A DNA stretch of 64,000 bases from Antennarius striatus. Taxonomy: Eukaryota > Chordata > Actinopteri > Lophiiformes > Antennariidae. The DNA lies in NCBI RefSeq assembly GCF_040054535.1, contig NC_090784.1, forward strand, positions 8,702,501 through 8,766,500, given 5' to 3'. The position numbers and the translations under genes were made by a program. This document shows positions 46,684 through 60,070 of the stretch, piece by piece (the stretch's first letter is position 1; each line of letters starts with the position of its first letter). The notes beneath the pieces were generated by a model that was not told where the DNA came from, did no database searches, and saw only the letters and a list, made by a program, of their open reading frames with translations.

Positions 46684-48299
46684 ATTCCTACATGCTGGAC
46701 CCTAAAACGTAAGTTTTTACTGCACTCACTGCATCACTGTGTATTTTGTGAATCTGAACATGTTTAATCACATGATAGGCCATGTGATTCAAAAGTGTGA
46801 AAAATAAACCTGTGCTTTAACTGTTGAAGAACCTTGCCTAAAGATGAGTGACTTGGCATTTGGAGAGGACCTCGACACCCGCATTTTAAAGACTCATAAG
46901 TGTAAGCCTGACACTTATATCCATCAGCAAAATCAATAATGCATTTTAACTTCTTTTGCTCTATTTATACTCTGAAGTGTTTTAATGTCTTTTTGTTGTA
47001 CTACCAATAAGTATATGTAAAAATACAAAGCAGTAGTTGTTACCTCCTCCTGTACACATTCTGTCCCTGAGATGTCATCCCAACTTTATAGCAAGAAACA
47101 CCATGGAATACAAACAGAATGCCCTAGCAACTTTTACTGTTTTATATGAATAGTTTCATAGTTATATTTTCAGCAGTTTGGAAATATTCTGTGTGCCCTT
47201 ATAACAAATTATTTGAAAAGTGCTAAATGCACTGTAGCTTGTTGAAGTGGGGGATAATACTGGATTTTACTGGATTTCAATGTCATTGCAGTGTTGTCAA
47301 ACTCTCAGCAGCTGCTGAGAGACATAGAGGAGCTGCTGGACCGCTGCTCTTCAATTGCCTCCACCAACCAAAGACGGTGTAGCACGGTATGCACCAGCAG
47401 ATCCTCTTACACCATCATCTGAGCATAACCACGATGTTTCTTTAACCTCACCTTACCCAAGTCTTTTTTCTTCAATTTGCTTCGATGTCTCAATGTGGTG
47501 TCCACCCTCTCATATATTTTCAGAAGCACTGACACTCCAGCACCAGTTGGTGATTTCAATTCAGTCCAAATCTCACCACTTGTTTTATTATATGATCATC
47601 CATCAAAGAGACTTACAAACAGCCCAAAGAATTCAACAATGCTAACTAATTTTGTCAGCCACCAGTGGGACCCACAAACAAACATTTTCTAAAAAAAAAA
47701 TAAAACCCAGGGGAAATATTTCTTTACTTTCGTGAAATGCTTCCAGTGCATGACGTTCTTCTGATTTAGGAACTGGTATTTCAGCCAGTTAATTTACAGC
47801 CTCCATCATTACACACATTTCATTCACATTTTTTGTCATATTTTTTTGGATTCTGGCTGCAGCCCAGTTTGATGATGTGCTGAGTGTGAGTCCATTCAAC
47901 AAAGGCAATGATTGCCTAATTTACTTCACCATCTGGAAAATATAGAGATGCGTGAAAGGCCTTTTGGGTGGAGCAATAGTGTAAATTCTCAGTCAGGAAG
48001 CATGCTATCACACAAATCCTTACAAAAAAACATCCCATTATTTTAAACCCCCCCCCCCCGTGGACTTGTAAGTAGAGCTCTGTGTTATTTCATGTGTTCA
48101 GACATACTAAGTACAGAACATCCACTGTTCATGTTTTTTTTTGTGACAGATTCAGCAGGAGCATCATATCAACATTGAGGAGGACGGAGAGGTGCTAGTC
48201 ATCGGGGGCTTCAGGTTTGAGAGTTCAGCCAGCAGGGAGGACCTGAGAAGGATGTGTCCACAGGATGGTGAAGGGAGCGCCGTCGTTATAAATGACTGA
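46684..48299 (+). CDS. Small gene resembling the ZCWPW2 C-terminus, about 100 aa
   Basis: Exons by frame and splice sites: ATG at 46844 to 46901, 47292-47386 and 48150-48299, giving 100 codons plus stop. An upstream 25-base exon (46684-46708), with excellent acceptor and donor, keeps the frame open if joined to an acceptor at 46829. The product starts MSDLAFGEDLDTRILKTHKL, then LSNSQQLLRDIEELLDRC, and later IEEDGEVLVIGGFRFESSAS then REDLRRM. As I remember it, the human ZCWPW2 end has a helix LLKELEQML and then EEDYLVIDGIKLK followed by ECIEDI, the same order and spacing type. The position, head-to-head with azi2, is also that of mammalian ZCWPW2. No CW zinc finger or PWWP domain is found between azi2 and this gene. 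It may be a remnant or a shortened gene. The name is tentative. Confidence 0.5.
48046..48059. repeat. Poly-C run
   Basis: A C homopolymer of about a dozen bases in the last intron of the small gene. Confidence 0.85.
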
Positions 48300-49550
48300 T
48301 GGCTACCAGACTGGTTCCTATCACAGGGAATTCAACATGGTCGAATGACTGTCATTGGCAAAGAGGTTACAATAAATAAATAAATAAAATGACGGGAGAA
48401 CCAACAGTAGTTCCTCAGAACAAATACTCAAAGCAAAATAGAGCCATGGAATGAAGAGGATTTAGATTGGGTTCATATAAACAGTTCAGCCATTTCTAAA
48501 TATAAATAAGGGATTAAAATGTATTTAGTCATTGTTGCTTGAATTAAGACATTTGAGTGTTACCATTTTTCAGTATGGTCTTGGCGTTTTGTTTACAGTA
48601 GTGTTACAGTTGATTTCAGAAGGGAAGTAAGTTTAGGTCAGGTGTTTCCCTTATGTTAGTTTGTTACAACATTTTCCAGGTGTATTGAAAGTCATCTGAA
48701 TAGAGCAAATAAACTCAGTGCCATCCCATATTATTCCATTCTGTCATGCTTGTTCAGATGTATTGCTTTTAAATTATGTCCTTACATATACAAAGACATA
48801 TATGTAAGTTGTGGACATGACTCTCTTTCAGTATGCTGTATTGTTAAACTCCTTCTGTTCTTCCTGCTCTTGTAAGCTGTTGTAGATCAGCTTCCTCCAT
48901 GTCCAACTCTCCACACTTTTAAAGCAGTCAACCTGAAGAAGAATTTAACACCAAAAGATATGACAGTTCGTTACTTTGGTATATGCAGGTCTATAAAAAT
49001 ATCTAAAGATCTTATAATTGAATAACCTGAAGTCAAGATCTGTATCTTCATAAATACACTTCTTTGTACTGAGGAAGTTTATGACAGCACAATCTCACAG
49101 TCTTAAATGTTTTTGGCTTCCTGTCTTCCTTCCTATATGTGGGATTTTTTTCATCCTGTCATGTTATGCATTATTTATTTTGTCTTTACCCTTCTGCTAA
49201 CTTTGTTGGTAGACCTGCTGTTAAAAAGTTTTGTCTTAGCACTTATAATTAATTCACAACCTTACGATGCTATGTGCGGGACATTCTTTGATCCGCATCA
49301 TTGTTTAAAGATAAATTTAATATTCTACCATTGAGACGCTGTTTTAATAGCTCTGTAGGGTAAAAGAAAAACTGCTCAAATGTGTTCTTTAATCTATTGT
49401 TCTTGTCATATTCTGTTATATTGCATTTATGTAAAAATCTTTAAAACAAATTTCTAGTCTAAAGGAGAACTTTAATTACAGCAGATGCTCTTCTTATTAA
49501 TGCAATATGTAGTTAACTTCTTTGACAGTATAGTTCCTTTGTACTGACCA

Positions 49551-49897
49551 TCCATCCATTCATTTTCCTTACTCGCTTCTTTTACCATTGCGGGTCGTGG
49601 GGTGTAGCTTATCCCAGCTGACTGTGTGCGTGAGGCAGGGGACACTCTGGCCTAGATGCCAGTGTACCGTCGAGCCGCATGCAGATAGACAAACACGCAC
49701 ACTCACACCTACGGGCAATTTGAAACCAGCCAATTCGTCTGAAGTGCATGCTTGTGGAGGTGGGAGGAAGCCGGAGAACCCGGAGAGAACCCACGCAGAC
49801 GCGGGGAAAACATGCAAACTCCAAACAGAGCGGGACTCGAACCAGAAACCACCGTGTTGTGAAGCAACATCGATACCCACTGTGTCACCATGATGTC
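49551..49897 (-). mobile_element. tRNA-derived SINE with perfect 16-bp target-site duplication
   Basis: On the minus strand the element begins with a tRNA-like head: an A-box-like GTGACACAGTGGGTA and B-box-like TGGTTCGAGTCCC. A central domain contains GGGTTCTCTCCGGGTTCTCC then GGCTTCCTCCCACC, and the end is GGATGGA-type. The direct repeat TCCTTTGTACTGACCA flanks it at 49535-49550 and 49898-49913. This is a complete, relatively recent insertion of an abundant fish SINE type. Confidence 0.88.
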
Positions 49898-52244
49898 TCC
49901 TTTGTACTGACCACATAAACTTAATTTTGTTCATGCAACACATGAGTAGAGTTTTTTCAACACCATTGATCGGTTGATGTAGAACTAAATATTCTTAAAA
50001 AACCTCATTTTGAAACAAATTTCAAAATAAATCCTCAAGCTGGTGAAACCAAGACACAGAAATCAATCAGCCTTCCTTTGCCATGTGGCTCAGTGTGCTA
50101 GGGACGAAAACTAAACTATTTGGTTCTAAAAGAAACAAACGAGATCTGCCAGTGTAGCTTAACAAGTGTCAGAACATCAGTGTAACCAATTACCAAATTC
50201 CTGATTAGTATGTCTGCAGAGCAATCAAACCAGGAGTTTACCAAGCATTAACATACTAAACAGACTGACATAATATATGCAAATAAGGTAATTATTATGC
50301 ATGTGTTCATTCAGTGCTCAAATTAAGAGCTTGTTTTCAACACTAGAGATGTGTGTGGAAGCATGAGCTCTATGACAACATATTACAGAAATAATGGTCT
50401 CTTGAAAAATTTAATTTGTTTTACATTTGGCTGCGAGCGATAGTAGTCATTAGACCGTGAGGACAGCTTGAATCACTTTTAGTGACCCATTCAAAGCTCG
50501 AGCAAGAAACCCCTTTTAGGAAAGGTGGAAAAGGTATAGCAATACATTGTTTAAACACATATAACACATAGAAACACACACCCAAACAAATGTGCCTTGT
50601 AATCAGACCAAGTGGAAAAAATAGTGATAGAAAATCATTCAGCAGATGCTGAATTAGTAATGACAGAATTTGTAGATTGGCTGTGTTGATTGTCATGTTT
50701 TTGTCCCAAAGTGCTGCATGAATTATTTATGTTATAGCCTGTGTAATCAGACGTTGATGGGAAAAGACTGGACGAGGAAAAGTTGAGATCCTGCTGTGAC
50801 TTGGAAGTGATTAATCAGTTGTTCAGTTTTTAATCAGTTTTGGCAATTTTAGGACTTTGAACCTCTTCAGACTGAGGCAGCTGCTGCAAATGCCTCCTCA
50901 TGAGGTCTTATTGATTGATTGATGCTTTTGGTTTGTGGTTGTAGTTATGTTTTTTTTTTTTTTTAATCATCTCAAGCTAGTATTTGATACGAACATCTGC
51001 TGCCTATAAATCCACAGTGATGCAACACGGAGACTTCCAGCATGGAAAAATAAATGTGTGCTATTGTCATTGTCTACCAGGGGAGGGTGCTGTTTATTGT
51101 TTATGTCACTCAGCTCTGGCACCAATGCTATTTGAGGATTAAAAATGACACATTCAGTGGCACAATTTACTTAATCAAGAAGACTAGAGTGGCTGATGTT
51201 TGATGCTGTATTTTATTACTTTGTGAAACCTCTAGTTTGATGATTAAGAAATAGCTGACATGCAGAATATGCTCTTGTTTGCTTCTTTGCAACGTATAAC
51301 ATGTTCATGAATAGTTAATCACCAGTGAGACATGTATGGATGGTGGGGGTCACGGAAAACCTTCTGTGATCCCTTTCTCTGCAACGTAACACCCCATCAA
51401 CCTCAACTGTGGGACTGTAGTTTAAGTTAAGTTCAGTGAAGCCAGCAGTACAACCATACATCACGCTGCTGTCTCAGAGTTTTTTCACACCCCTGAACAA
51501 ATTACACCAACAGCAGACATAACTCCAGTATTTCGCATCTCTCTCTCTCTTTCCCCTTCAAAACATGAGGGAGTATTCATAGCCACCATTTTCCATGATG
51601 TGGTGAAAGCTTATCACCCATCGACTTCATGCCACAAACTTTTGTTGTAGATTAAGGTTGTACCTTGTGCTCAGCCTCAGAGTGTTATTTGCATGTTGAG
51701 TTCACAACCTCTGTTGGTCTGAGAATTCTTGGCAACCCACAGGGTGTTTTTATGTTTTGCTTCAAAACAATTCTGAAGTGCGCTCACTTGCTGACTGATT
51801 CAATACAGACCCCTGTAAGCCATGTTATCGAGCACTAGCCTTCTTCAGACACCACAGAGGTCAGCCATGTCCAAGGCCCTTGTGTCTGCGCAGAGGGCAT
51901 CTCTGCAGACTGAACAAGCAGAGCTGCAGCAGGGTATCCAAGGCCTTTCCTTTGTTTTCACAGAGCCAATTAGAGAGAGATAGCATCTGCTATGAAAGGA
52001 GAACAATGGCTTGTTCACGGTGTGTTTGAGAATATGTGTCTGTGATTACACATAGAGTGTGTGTATGTGTGTGTGTGTCTCTGTAGCTACAGTACACAGG
52101 AATGTCAAGTGCGTGTCTTGAATCGTAATAAGAGGGACAGAGGAGTGTCTTACACAGTCTAGAAAGGGAAGCAATAAACAACTGCCTACCAAGTATGACA
52201 GGCAACATATGACTTCATCTGCTGTAATTCAGTTGAGCTCCAGG

Positions 52245-52395
<151 letters not shown>

Positions 52396-54244
52396 CAAAT
52401 AATTAGAATGGCACATATAAATTAGGGAGAAGTCCTGCATTTATACGTCGAGGCACTCACAATGCTTGTAATTAAAAAGTCACCAAGGCTGAGTGACATT
52501 CTGACTTCTGAAGAGTCACTTGGCGTCCTCGTTCCAACTTCTTCTAAACTTTTTGAACGAACTGCAGTGATGACTTCGCAGTAGGTCTTAACACTCCATC
52601 TCTCCAAAGGACCTGGAGGTCATTAACCCCTACCTGCTGCTGTCTTCAGCGAGTTTGATGACTCTGAAATTCCAAATAAGGACTGAAAGGAGAGCGAAAT
52701 GAGGGTGTGCATGTGTGCTTGTTTAGCAGAGTTAGCTCGCACCCCTGGCTTGGCCAGCCGGTTCCACCATATGGCCACATTTATCATGTATCACACTATT
52801 CATTAAGACCGCCCTTGCTGGCTGCAGAAACATTGCTGGGGGGTCTTAGCCTCACCTTAGAAAAGCACTGACTGACTACAGTCCACTTTAATTTTGGTTA
52901 TGAAAAATACAAAATTATCTGTGTAACCATTTTTTACATTATATTATAAAATACAAATATCATTTTTCAACAGTGGAAAGCACTGATTAAATACAATTTG
53001 AGGGAATTATAAAAAATAATAAAAATTATAAAATAATAAGCACACAGTATCACTTGCTAGTGGTCCAATTGAATAATTTGTGAGGAACTTGTTAAACACA
53101 TTAAACAAAAGTAGTGTACATTTCAGATATGATGCATTCATAGACAGGCTGCTCCTACAAACGATTCTCTGACTAACGTAGATTTTCTGCTCCCCAGAGC
53201 TAACTAGCAACGTGGAGTGTTTACCTGAGCAGGGGATTTTTATTAGCTTGGTTTGCTTTCCTTGCAGTGTCAGACTGCTTACCTCATTTATACAGTATAT
53301 GATCTTGGTAGTATCTGAAGTGCTGAGGTAAAATAGGGTTGACAGTCTTTAATATATCAACCAGAAAATGCAAAAAATAAAAATAAAAAATCTGAAAATA
53401 TACTTACTAGATTAAATAAGTGCACAAATGTTGCTGTGCTCTAGAGATTAAGGCTTACATGGTAACACCTATCTGCAAACAGCCTTTCACAACTTCCTGT
53501 AACAACTGCAAAGTATCCAATCGAACAAATGTGTAAATGTAACAGACAGAATAGAGAAATCAACTTTTCAAATGTGAGAGATGTGAACAACAGCATATTT
53601 ATATGAGATATATAAGTTACCGGTATGTCACAAACATATCCAAAATATATGTTTAGAAGGAGTCTGCTAGTGAAGAATGAAACATTAATCTTTGCCAAGG
53701 ATCTAGATGGACGTGATCTGGAGCAGGATTTGTGATGAGCTCATTGACTCACCCTCTGGACAGCTGGATCCAATAAAACGGGAGGTGGATTACATCAGTC
53801 TAACACTTAAATGACAGCTGAAAGGAGTCAGGATTGAATAGATTTTAAAGGTTAAACTGCAATAACATGACTAACTCACAAAAGTTGTGGTAAAATCTGT
53901 GAGTCATCAAATTGATTTAAATACAGGAACGTTTCTATTAAATATGAGATATGGTGCACGGTACCTAAGTGTTTTCATTCAAAGTGTGAATTTTATCATC
54001 CTTTTAAACATTACTACAAAAAATTATTGTGGAATGATGTGTGCACTGATTTTGCCATGGTTTCCACAATGTAATGTGTTGAATTGCATAAAATCTGTGT
54101 ATCTATAATGGAATGGAAAATTAGAAGTGATACATTCATTAACGCAGCATTCATTAACTATCAGTTGCCTTATTGGAAACATTCAAGGATGGGAACAGCT
54201 ATATGAAACATGGGTGATATCTTTCAGATTAATGTTAAGGTCAT

Positions 54245-54440
<196 letters not shown>

Positions 54441-54484
54441 ATTTTCAGTGTGATCATGGCAAAGCTGTAGCATTTTTAAATCCT

Positions 54485-54882
54485 ACTTCAAAGCGATGAT
54501 GTATTGTAACTGTCAGTGTTCGTCCGTTGGTTCTTTAGTCCACCAAATATCTTTGCTACCATTGCAGATAGAAAGATGAAACAAAAAGCACATCACCCGG
54601 GCAGCAAAGGGAATGAAAAGGAGATGATGACCTTGACCTTGAGAAAACTAGGTCAAAGTCAAATTTCAACTTTTGGACCCTCAGGAACCAGATAGGATAG
54701 AAAGATGAGGGGGAAGGCCAGTGTAAGACCATGCACTAGCTTTGATCTATGGTCAAAGCTAGTGCATAGCTTTGACCTACCCTGAAAGGTCAAAGCTATG
54801 CACTTGTCAGGTACTACTTTCAGGGTACTCTGACCTACCCTTCGCAGGTTGTTGCAGTCTCTGACTGCCTTGTTCTAATTCT
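54485..54882. repeat. Dispersed repeat R1, copy 2, with tandem hairpins
   Basis: Second copy of the family at 3275-3720. Its core carries two overlapping perfect stems. ATGCACTAGCTTTGA (54731-54745) pairs with 54753-54767. GTGCATAGCTTTGACCT (54762-54778) pairs with 54787-54803. The arms share GTGCAT, so the two stems cannot both form fully. Confidence 0.78.
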
Positions 54883-55177
54883 TTCTGTCTTCTGTTGGGA
54901 TTGTGAGGCCAGCTGTCGTTTCACTATGTCCCTGTTTAGCATCAAAACATCAAAGAGCGTGTTTTAGCTGCTTTGAGAAAATTACAAACACTTGTTTTTC
55001 CTGTCATTTTTATCTCAGGAATAAGTTTGAATTTTACTCAATGTGTAGCTCTTCTCCTGCCTGTCAATTTTCTCCTTTTCCCTCCTGATGGTTTGACAGT
55101 ATGACAGTGGTACAGACATGTCTTCAGTCTTGTCGGGGGATTTCAGGAGGAGTGAGATACCTCTTTGGGCACCACTG

Positions 55178-55179
<2 letters not shown>

Positions 55180-55244
<65 letters not shown>

Positions 55245-55249
55245 TGTGC
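55180..55249. repeat. (GT)n microsatellite
   Basis: About 33 GT units with one AT interruption. Confidence 0.95.
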
Positions 55250-55465
55250 ACATGCGTGTTCTGATGCATGTTTGGTGTAAAATTTATACTTATGTGTTGA
55301 ATAATGAATACATTTGAATGTGCATTGTTGGGGAACTTCACCTTCTTCTTGATTTTTATTCGCAAGTCCCTGCATCGTAGTTATCGAGTGTGTTTTATGC
55401 TCTTAAATCCTTTAAATCACAGCCACCAATAATTTCATCATTGTTGGCTGTGTGTAGATTGAATT

Positions 55466-55735
55466 CTGAAAAGTGGTACAATGGGAAGCAATGTTGCCTT
55501 ACTGTAAGAAAGTCTTGGGTTTGAGTCCTCTCATTTGCATCTTCTCCCTGTGTCTGTGCGGGGTCTCTGGCTTCCTTCCTTTACCAAAACCATACAATAT
55601 TTGTTGAGTTTGTGACACTAGATTTCCCACAGGCATAAATGTGATTATTATAGGTTTTTCATTTTCTACAATTAACTGGCGACTCCAGGGTGTGCTCTGC
55701 CTCATACCCAATGTCATCTTGGGTAGTGAATGAAT
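55466..55735 (+). mobile_element. Decayed SINE, plus orientation
   Basis: GTGGTACAATGGGAAGCAAT, then GTCTTGGGTTTGAGTCCTC, CTTCTCCCTGTGTCTGTGCG and GGCTTCCTTCC follow the order of the SINEs at 49551 and 60894, with many changes. A- and B-box-like parts remain recognisable. It ends in GAAT units. Confidence 0.7.
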
Positions 55736-55959
55736 GAAATTCTCTAAAGCGGAAGTTTGTCATCATTTAATGAACAATGACAGTTCTTGATCTTAGTTGC
55801 TGTGAAAAGATCTAAAAAACAAACAAAACAGTTATTTGCCAACAAATAATGTAACATTGCTGCCCTGAAGTAGTTTTACAAAGAGGAAAGGGCCAGAATT
55901 TTACCACCGCGATGTCAGAGACTTGTTCATGAGTGAGGATGTCTTCAGATGTGATGTCT

Positions 55960-56008
55960 TCAGATGTGATTAAGCGCTATATAAATAAAAGTTGATTGAT
56001 TGAGGAAA
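55960..56008 (+). repeat. Retroposon tail ending in TTGA units
   Basis: AAGCGCTATATAAATAAAAG followed by TTGATTGATTGA is a very common teleost element 3' end. The body upstream is not recognised. Confidence 0.5.
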
Positions 56009-57107
56009 GGACCGAATGTGAGACTGATAGACAGATCGGTGCAGCTGCTGCAGTGTTTCAGTCGATGTATAGGTCTGTTGTGGTGAGGAAGGAGCTGAGT
56101 CGAAAGATGAAGCTCTCAATTTACCAGTCAATCTGTGTTCCTACTCCCACCTATGGTCATAATACTGTTTCTTGTACTCTAAGTGACAGTTAACATCTTT
56201 TTCAGTGCAGCTTGTTATTCTAAAACATAATCAATGACTACAGTGCACTGTACATGAACTTAGTTTATAGATTTACCCCTCATTTGTCTGTGCAGATTCA
56301 ATGCTTTGGAGCACATTTTGTGCTTGACAGAACAAATTAAAGAAGTCATGTGGCTTGATGAATCACATTCTTGTGGATTTTTTTTTGTATATTTCTGTGT
56401 CCAGAAGCTTACTAATAAGATTAAATAAACAACACTAGAATTGTATCTGCTGAAAAAAATGTCGTGTTTTTTTGCGCACAAAAGCTCAAAGAAAATCACC
56501 ATGATGGAGATGACAGTGTTCTAAAAGGACAGAATGGAGGACACCTGTGAAAGGAAGAGGACCAAGTGCAATGGTGGCTATATGCTGTTGCATTGTATGC
56601 AGGGCTAGAAGGCTATACATCAGTGTAGGCTGCAGTCATTCAGCAAAGCTAAGTGCTGTGGGTACCTGAGTAAGGACCAGAGCGATCATGAACATCACAG
56701 AAGCAGCAGAGAAAACCTTGACGAGGCTCTGAATCTGGAGTCATGTCGTCGGAATCCATTTTTTAAGTGTTGTTCTTTTCCTTCTTGCATAACATTAGTC
56801 TTCCAGGTAAAAACGTTGTCTGGGAAGGTTTAGGCAATGAATTAGTTTTGATACAATTAGGTTATGAGCAGAGAGGACATACTGGAACATGTGAAACAAA
56901 CAAAATAAAAGATGAGCGGACACAGATATGGATAGGTGTGAAATCATGGTTTGAATTTGTTAATGACATACTCTTTTACATAAACCATTGATAACAAAAC
57001 AGGTTACTTTTTACTGCAGGGTAGGAAAACATATAGAAATCCAACAGACCCAACAGGAATGACGTTCATGCTGCTGATTCTGTGAAACTGAGTTATTAAC
57101 TGTAAGA

Positions 57108-57840
57108 GGTGTGTTCAAAAAATAGCAGTGCTGAGTTCAATTAGTGAGGTCATTGATTATGTGAAAAAAGGCATTAAACAGGTTGCCCTTATTTAAGGAA
57201 AAAGGCAACTGATGCTGTATATGCTGGCTGTGCATTTGTCCTTGAAAAACAGAGTAAAATGGGTCATTCAAGGCATTGTTCAGAAGAAGAGCACTCTTTG
57301 ATCAAGAGGTTAATAAGAGGGGAAACCCTATAAAGAAGTGTAGAAATAGATACCCTGTTCAGCTAATGCTTAAAATGGCAGCCAAAACCAGAAAGATGAG
57401 GAAAATAAAAATGACTATTCAAATGTATTGGAGAAATCCAAAATGGCAAGAGCCAATGATCAGCTCTAGGAGGATCACAGAAGATCTATGGTTGCCTGTG
57501 AGTTCAGTAACAATCAGACAGTGTCTGTGTGAATCCAAGCTACCAGCAAGAAGCCCCAGCAAAGTCCCATTGTTAAGAAAAAAAAGATATTTGCTGGAAC
57601 GGTTACTATGTTCCAAAGAACACATTTACTGGCCTAAAAAGAAGTGCAATATTTTGTGGACTGATGAGAGTAAGATTGCACTTTTGGGGGCCGATCTAAG
57701 GGCCACAGACATATTTATCACATACCAGAGATCATGGATTAGTTTGACTACATCAGAATACTGGAAGTAGTCATATGCCGTATGCTGAACAGGAAATGCC
57801 CTTCAAATGGTTGTTTCGACAAGACAACATCCCTTGAAAA
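57108..57840 (+). pseudogene. Broken Tc1-like transposon
   Basis: Starts with the terminal repeat GTGTGTTCAAAAAATAGCAG. The transposase frame (57276-57770, 164 aa) shows a helix-turn-helix region, then LLRKKRYLLERLLCSKEHIY and ILWTDESKI, which carries the first catalytic Asp. A later fragment at about 57805-57830, RQDN, carries the second. Compared with the usual Tc1 order, the stretch between them is internally deleted, the frame is shifted, and the third catalytic region and right terminal repeat are absent. Inactive. Confidence 0.85.
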
Positions 57841-58001
57841 ATATTATATTTTTCGATTTCTGTAAAATAAAATTCAGCTGCTTTTTTAACTTTTCTTACC
57901 TTGAAATAGGATGTGCAGTGTCCCCAATGTATTTGTGTGCATTGAAATGAAATTCATTTGAAGCCCTTTGAGGTTTACTCAACTTTTAAACATAATGTTA
58001 T

Positions 58002-58109
<108 letters not shown>

Positions 58110-59999
58110 CCAAACAGTCCTGTGTGCTATGTAAAATACGGTAAATAAAATCTATAACATTGCATTCTTGTGAGGGTTGTTTATTTAGTAAACTTCTCAC
58201 CATAAGAGCAATGATGACAGCTTCCCTGTGACCCTAAACAAGGATAAGTAATTAAGAAAATGAATGAATTACTGCATTCTCCTAAATGACCGGCAAATAT
58301 AGGGACTGTCTTATAACTCAATAAAACAACCACGAACATAAAGTGGCTTCAGTCACAGATCACATGATGTAATCCGAAAATCTAGATAACCCAGATTGAT
58401 TTGGAAAGGTTATTTAAAAGCTTTGGCATCCAACATATTTGAGGAACGTGCACAAGCTTGTCTACTCTCTGACAATGTCATCTCTCTGTGTACCTCAATG
58501 CTCACATAAAGAAAAATAGATGTAATGTGTGATCCAACAGAATTGCTTGTTGCTGCAGATTTGGCAGGTTTCTCTCATGTGTGTGATGCTGACTCCAGTT
58601 AGCAAGTAAAGACTGCAGTTGTTTCGGTCAAAGCTGGACAGCTGTTTTAATGTTAGGCTCCAGAAACATTTTGTGGATGAAGAAACTTACTGAATTTCTA
58701 TTGGCATGGGGTTAATGGTTGAGTACCACAACTTTATTTTTGGTGTAAATGAATAGTTGTGAAATGGATTTAATGATGTAAACATGTCAATTTTAACATA
58801 AAAACCAGAGAACCTCCCTTCAGTATCACATCAGGTTTGTGTGCCACCCTTTATTATGTTGATAACACGTAACAAGTATGAACACAGAGAACTACATAGA
58901 GGTATATACTATCATGGTGATTCTGTGTCATTAAATGCCTGAGGCACTTCAGTGCTAGAACACATTTTCTATATGAGGCCGTAATCAAAGCCAGCTTCAG
59001 CCATCTTGCCGGCACCCACACACAGAGACTGTGGACTAGAGTATGATGTTATTTTCCAAGCTGAGATAATTGTCTCTGGGGCTCAGTTCTCTCTCTCTAG
59101 TTGCAGCTGGACTTTGCTCTGTTACACGATGCAGCCGCTGGTTCCAGGGAAGGCTCTAATGAAGAGTTATGAGAAGCTGGATGGCTCTTGGCTGTGCAAG
59201 GAGGGGAGACACAGAGATGGAAGATAGGAGTGTAGTAGAGAAGGGCGAAGAGTGAAAAGGAGGAAGACAGCCTGCAGTAAGGCAAAAAGATGGATGGAAG
59301 GAAAGCAGGCAGGAATAGCTACATGGAAGAGGGACCCAACACCCTTGGAACCCCCTCAGGAAAGATGATTGTCACTGCGGCATTACCTGCTATGCAGCAT
59401 GTAAAATTAATTCACTTAACATGCAGAGTGCCTGAGTGTCAATAGGAGGAGACTTAATTTTCAAATCGTCGTCACTGAAAGATCTTAAGACATTATTAGT
59501 TAACATAGTTAATGCAATTTTTAATTTCTCAACAGGGGGCATGGTTGGTATCCTATTAACAGAGCATAGTTTTTTTGTCCAGTGTTATGGTCTTAGTGTC
59601 CTTGAGAGTGCTAACATGATTTATTATCTGGTTCTACAAGTTCACTGTTTATGTTGTCTTTCCCACTAGGCCGACCTAGAGATATTTTTTGTCCCTGTCT
59701 TTCTTTATGTGATGAATATCCATTTGTGTGGATATTACATTTGTGAATGTTCATTCAGTTCAGCTGTCTTATTCTCGGTTACTCTTTCTTACCTTCTCCC
59801 TGTTTGTATCTGTGGGAGGGAAGATTCTAGTTTTCGCCTTGACCCGATGAGGGTTTTTCTGCAAAACAGCTGATGTTTTTTTCAGTGCCTGTCAGTTTTC
59901 AAACCAGTCAATGCACAAAATGTCTCTAAATATTATAACTAATCAAAGTGCCATCTCCAGGCTGTGTTTTCAAGTGTCACCTTTTGCTGAAAAGAAAGT

Positions 60000-60070
60000 C
60001 AAGTCAGTTGTCTTTATGTAGTGCCAATTTCAACAACAGTTATCCCAAAGCATTTTTGAAAAAGAGCAGT
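60000..60070 (-). repeat. Retroposon 3'-end fragment
   Basis: TCTTTATGTAGTGCCAATTT then CAACAACAGTTATCCCAAAG is a common teleost repeat end, read here in reverse. Assignment is from memory. Confidence 0.4.

Noticed and set aside
59006..59227. 73-residue plus-strand frame MPAPTHRDCGLEYD
   Set aside because: No known domain and no flanking exons; possibly conserved non-coding, but nothing in the sequence shows it.
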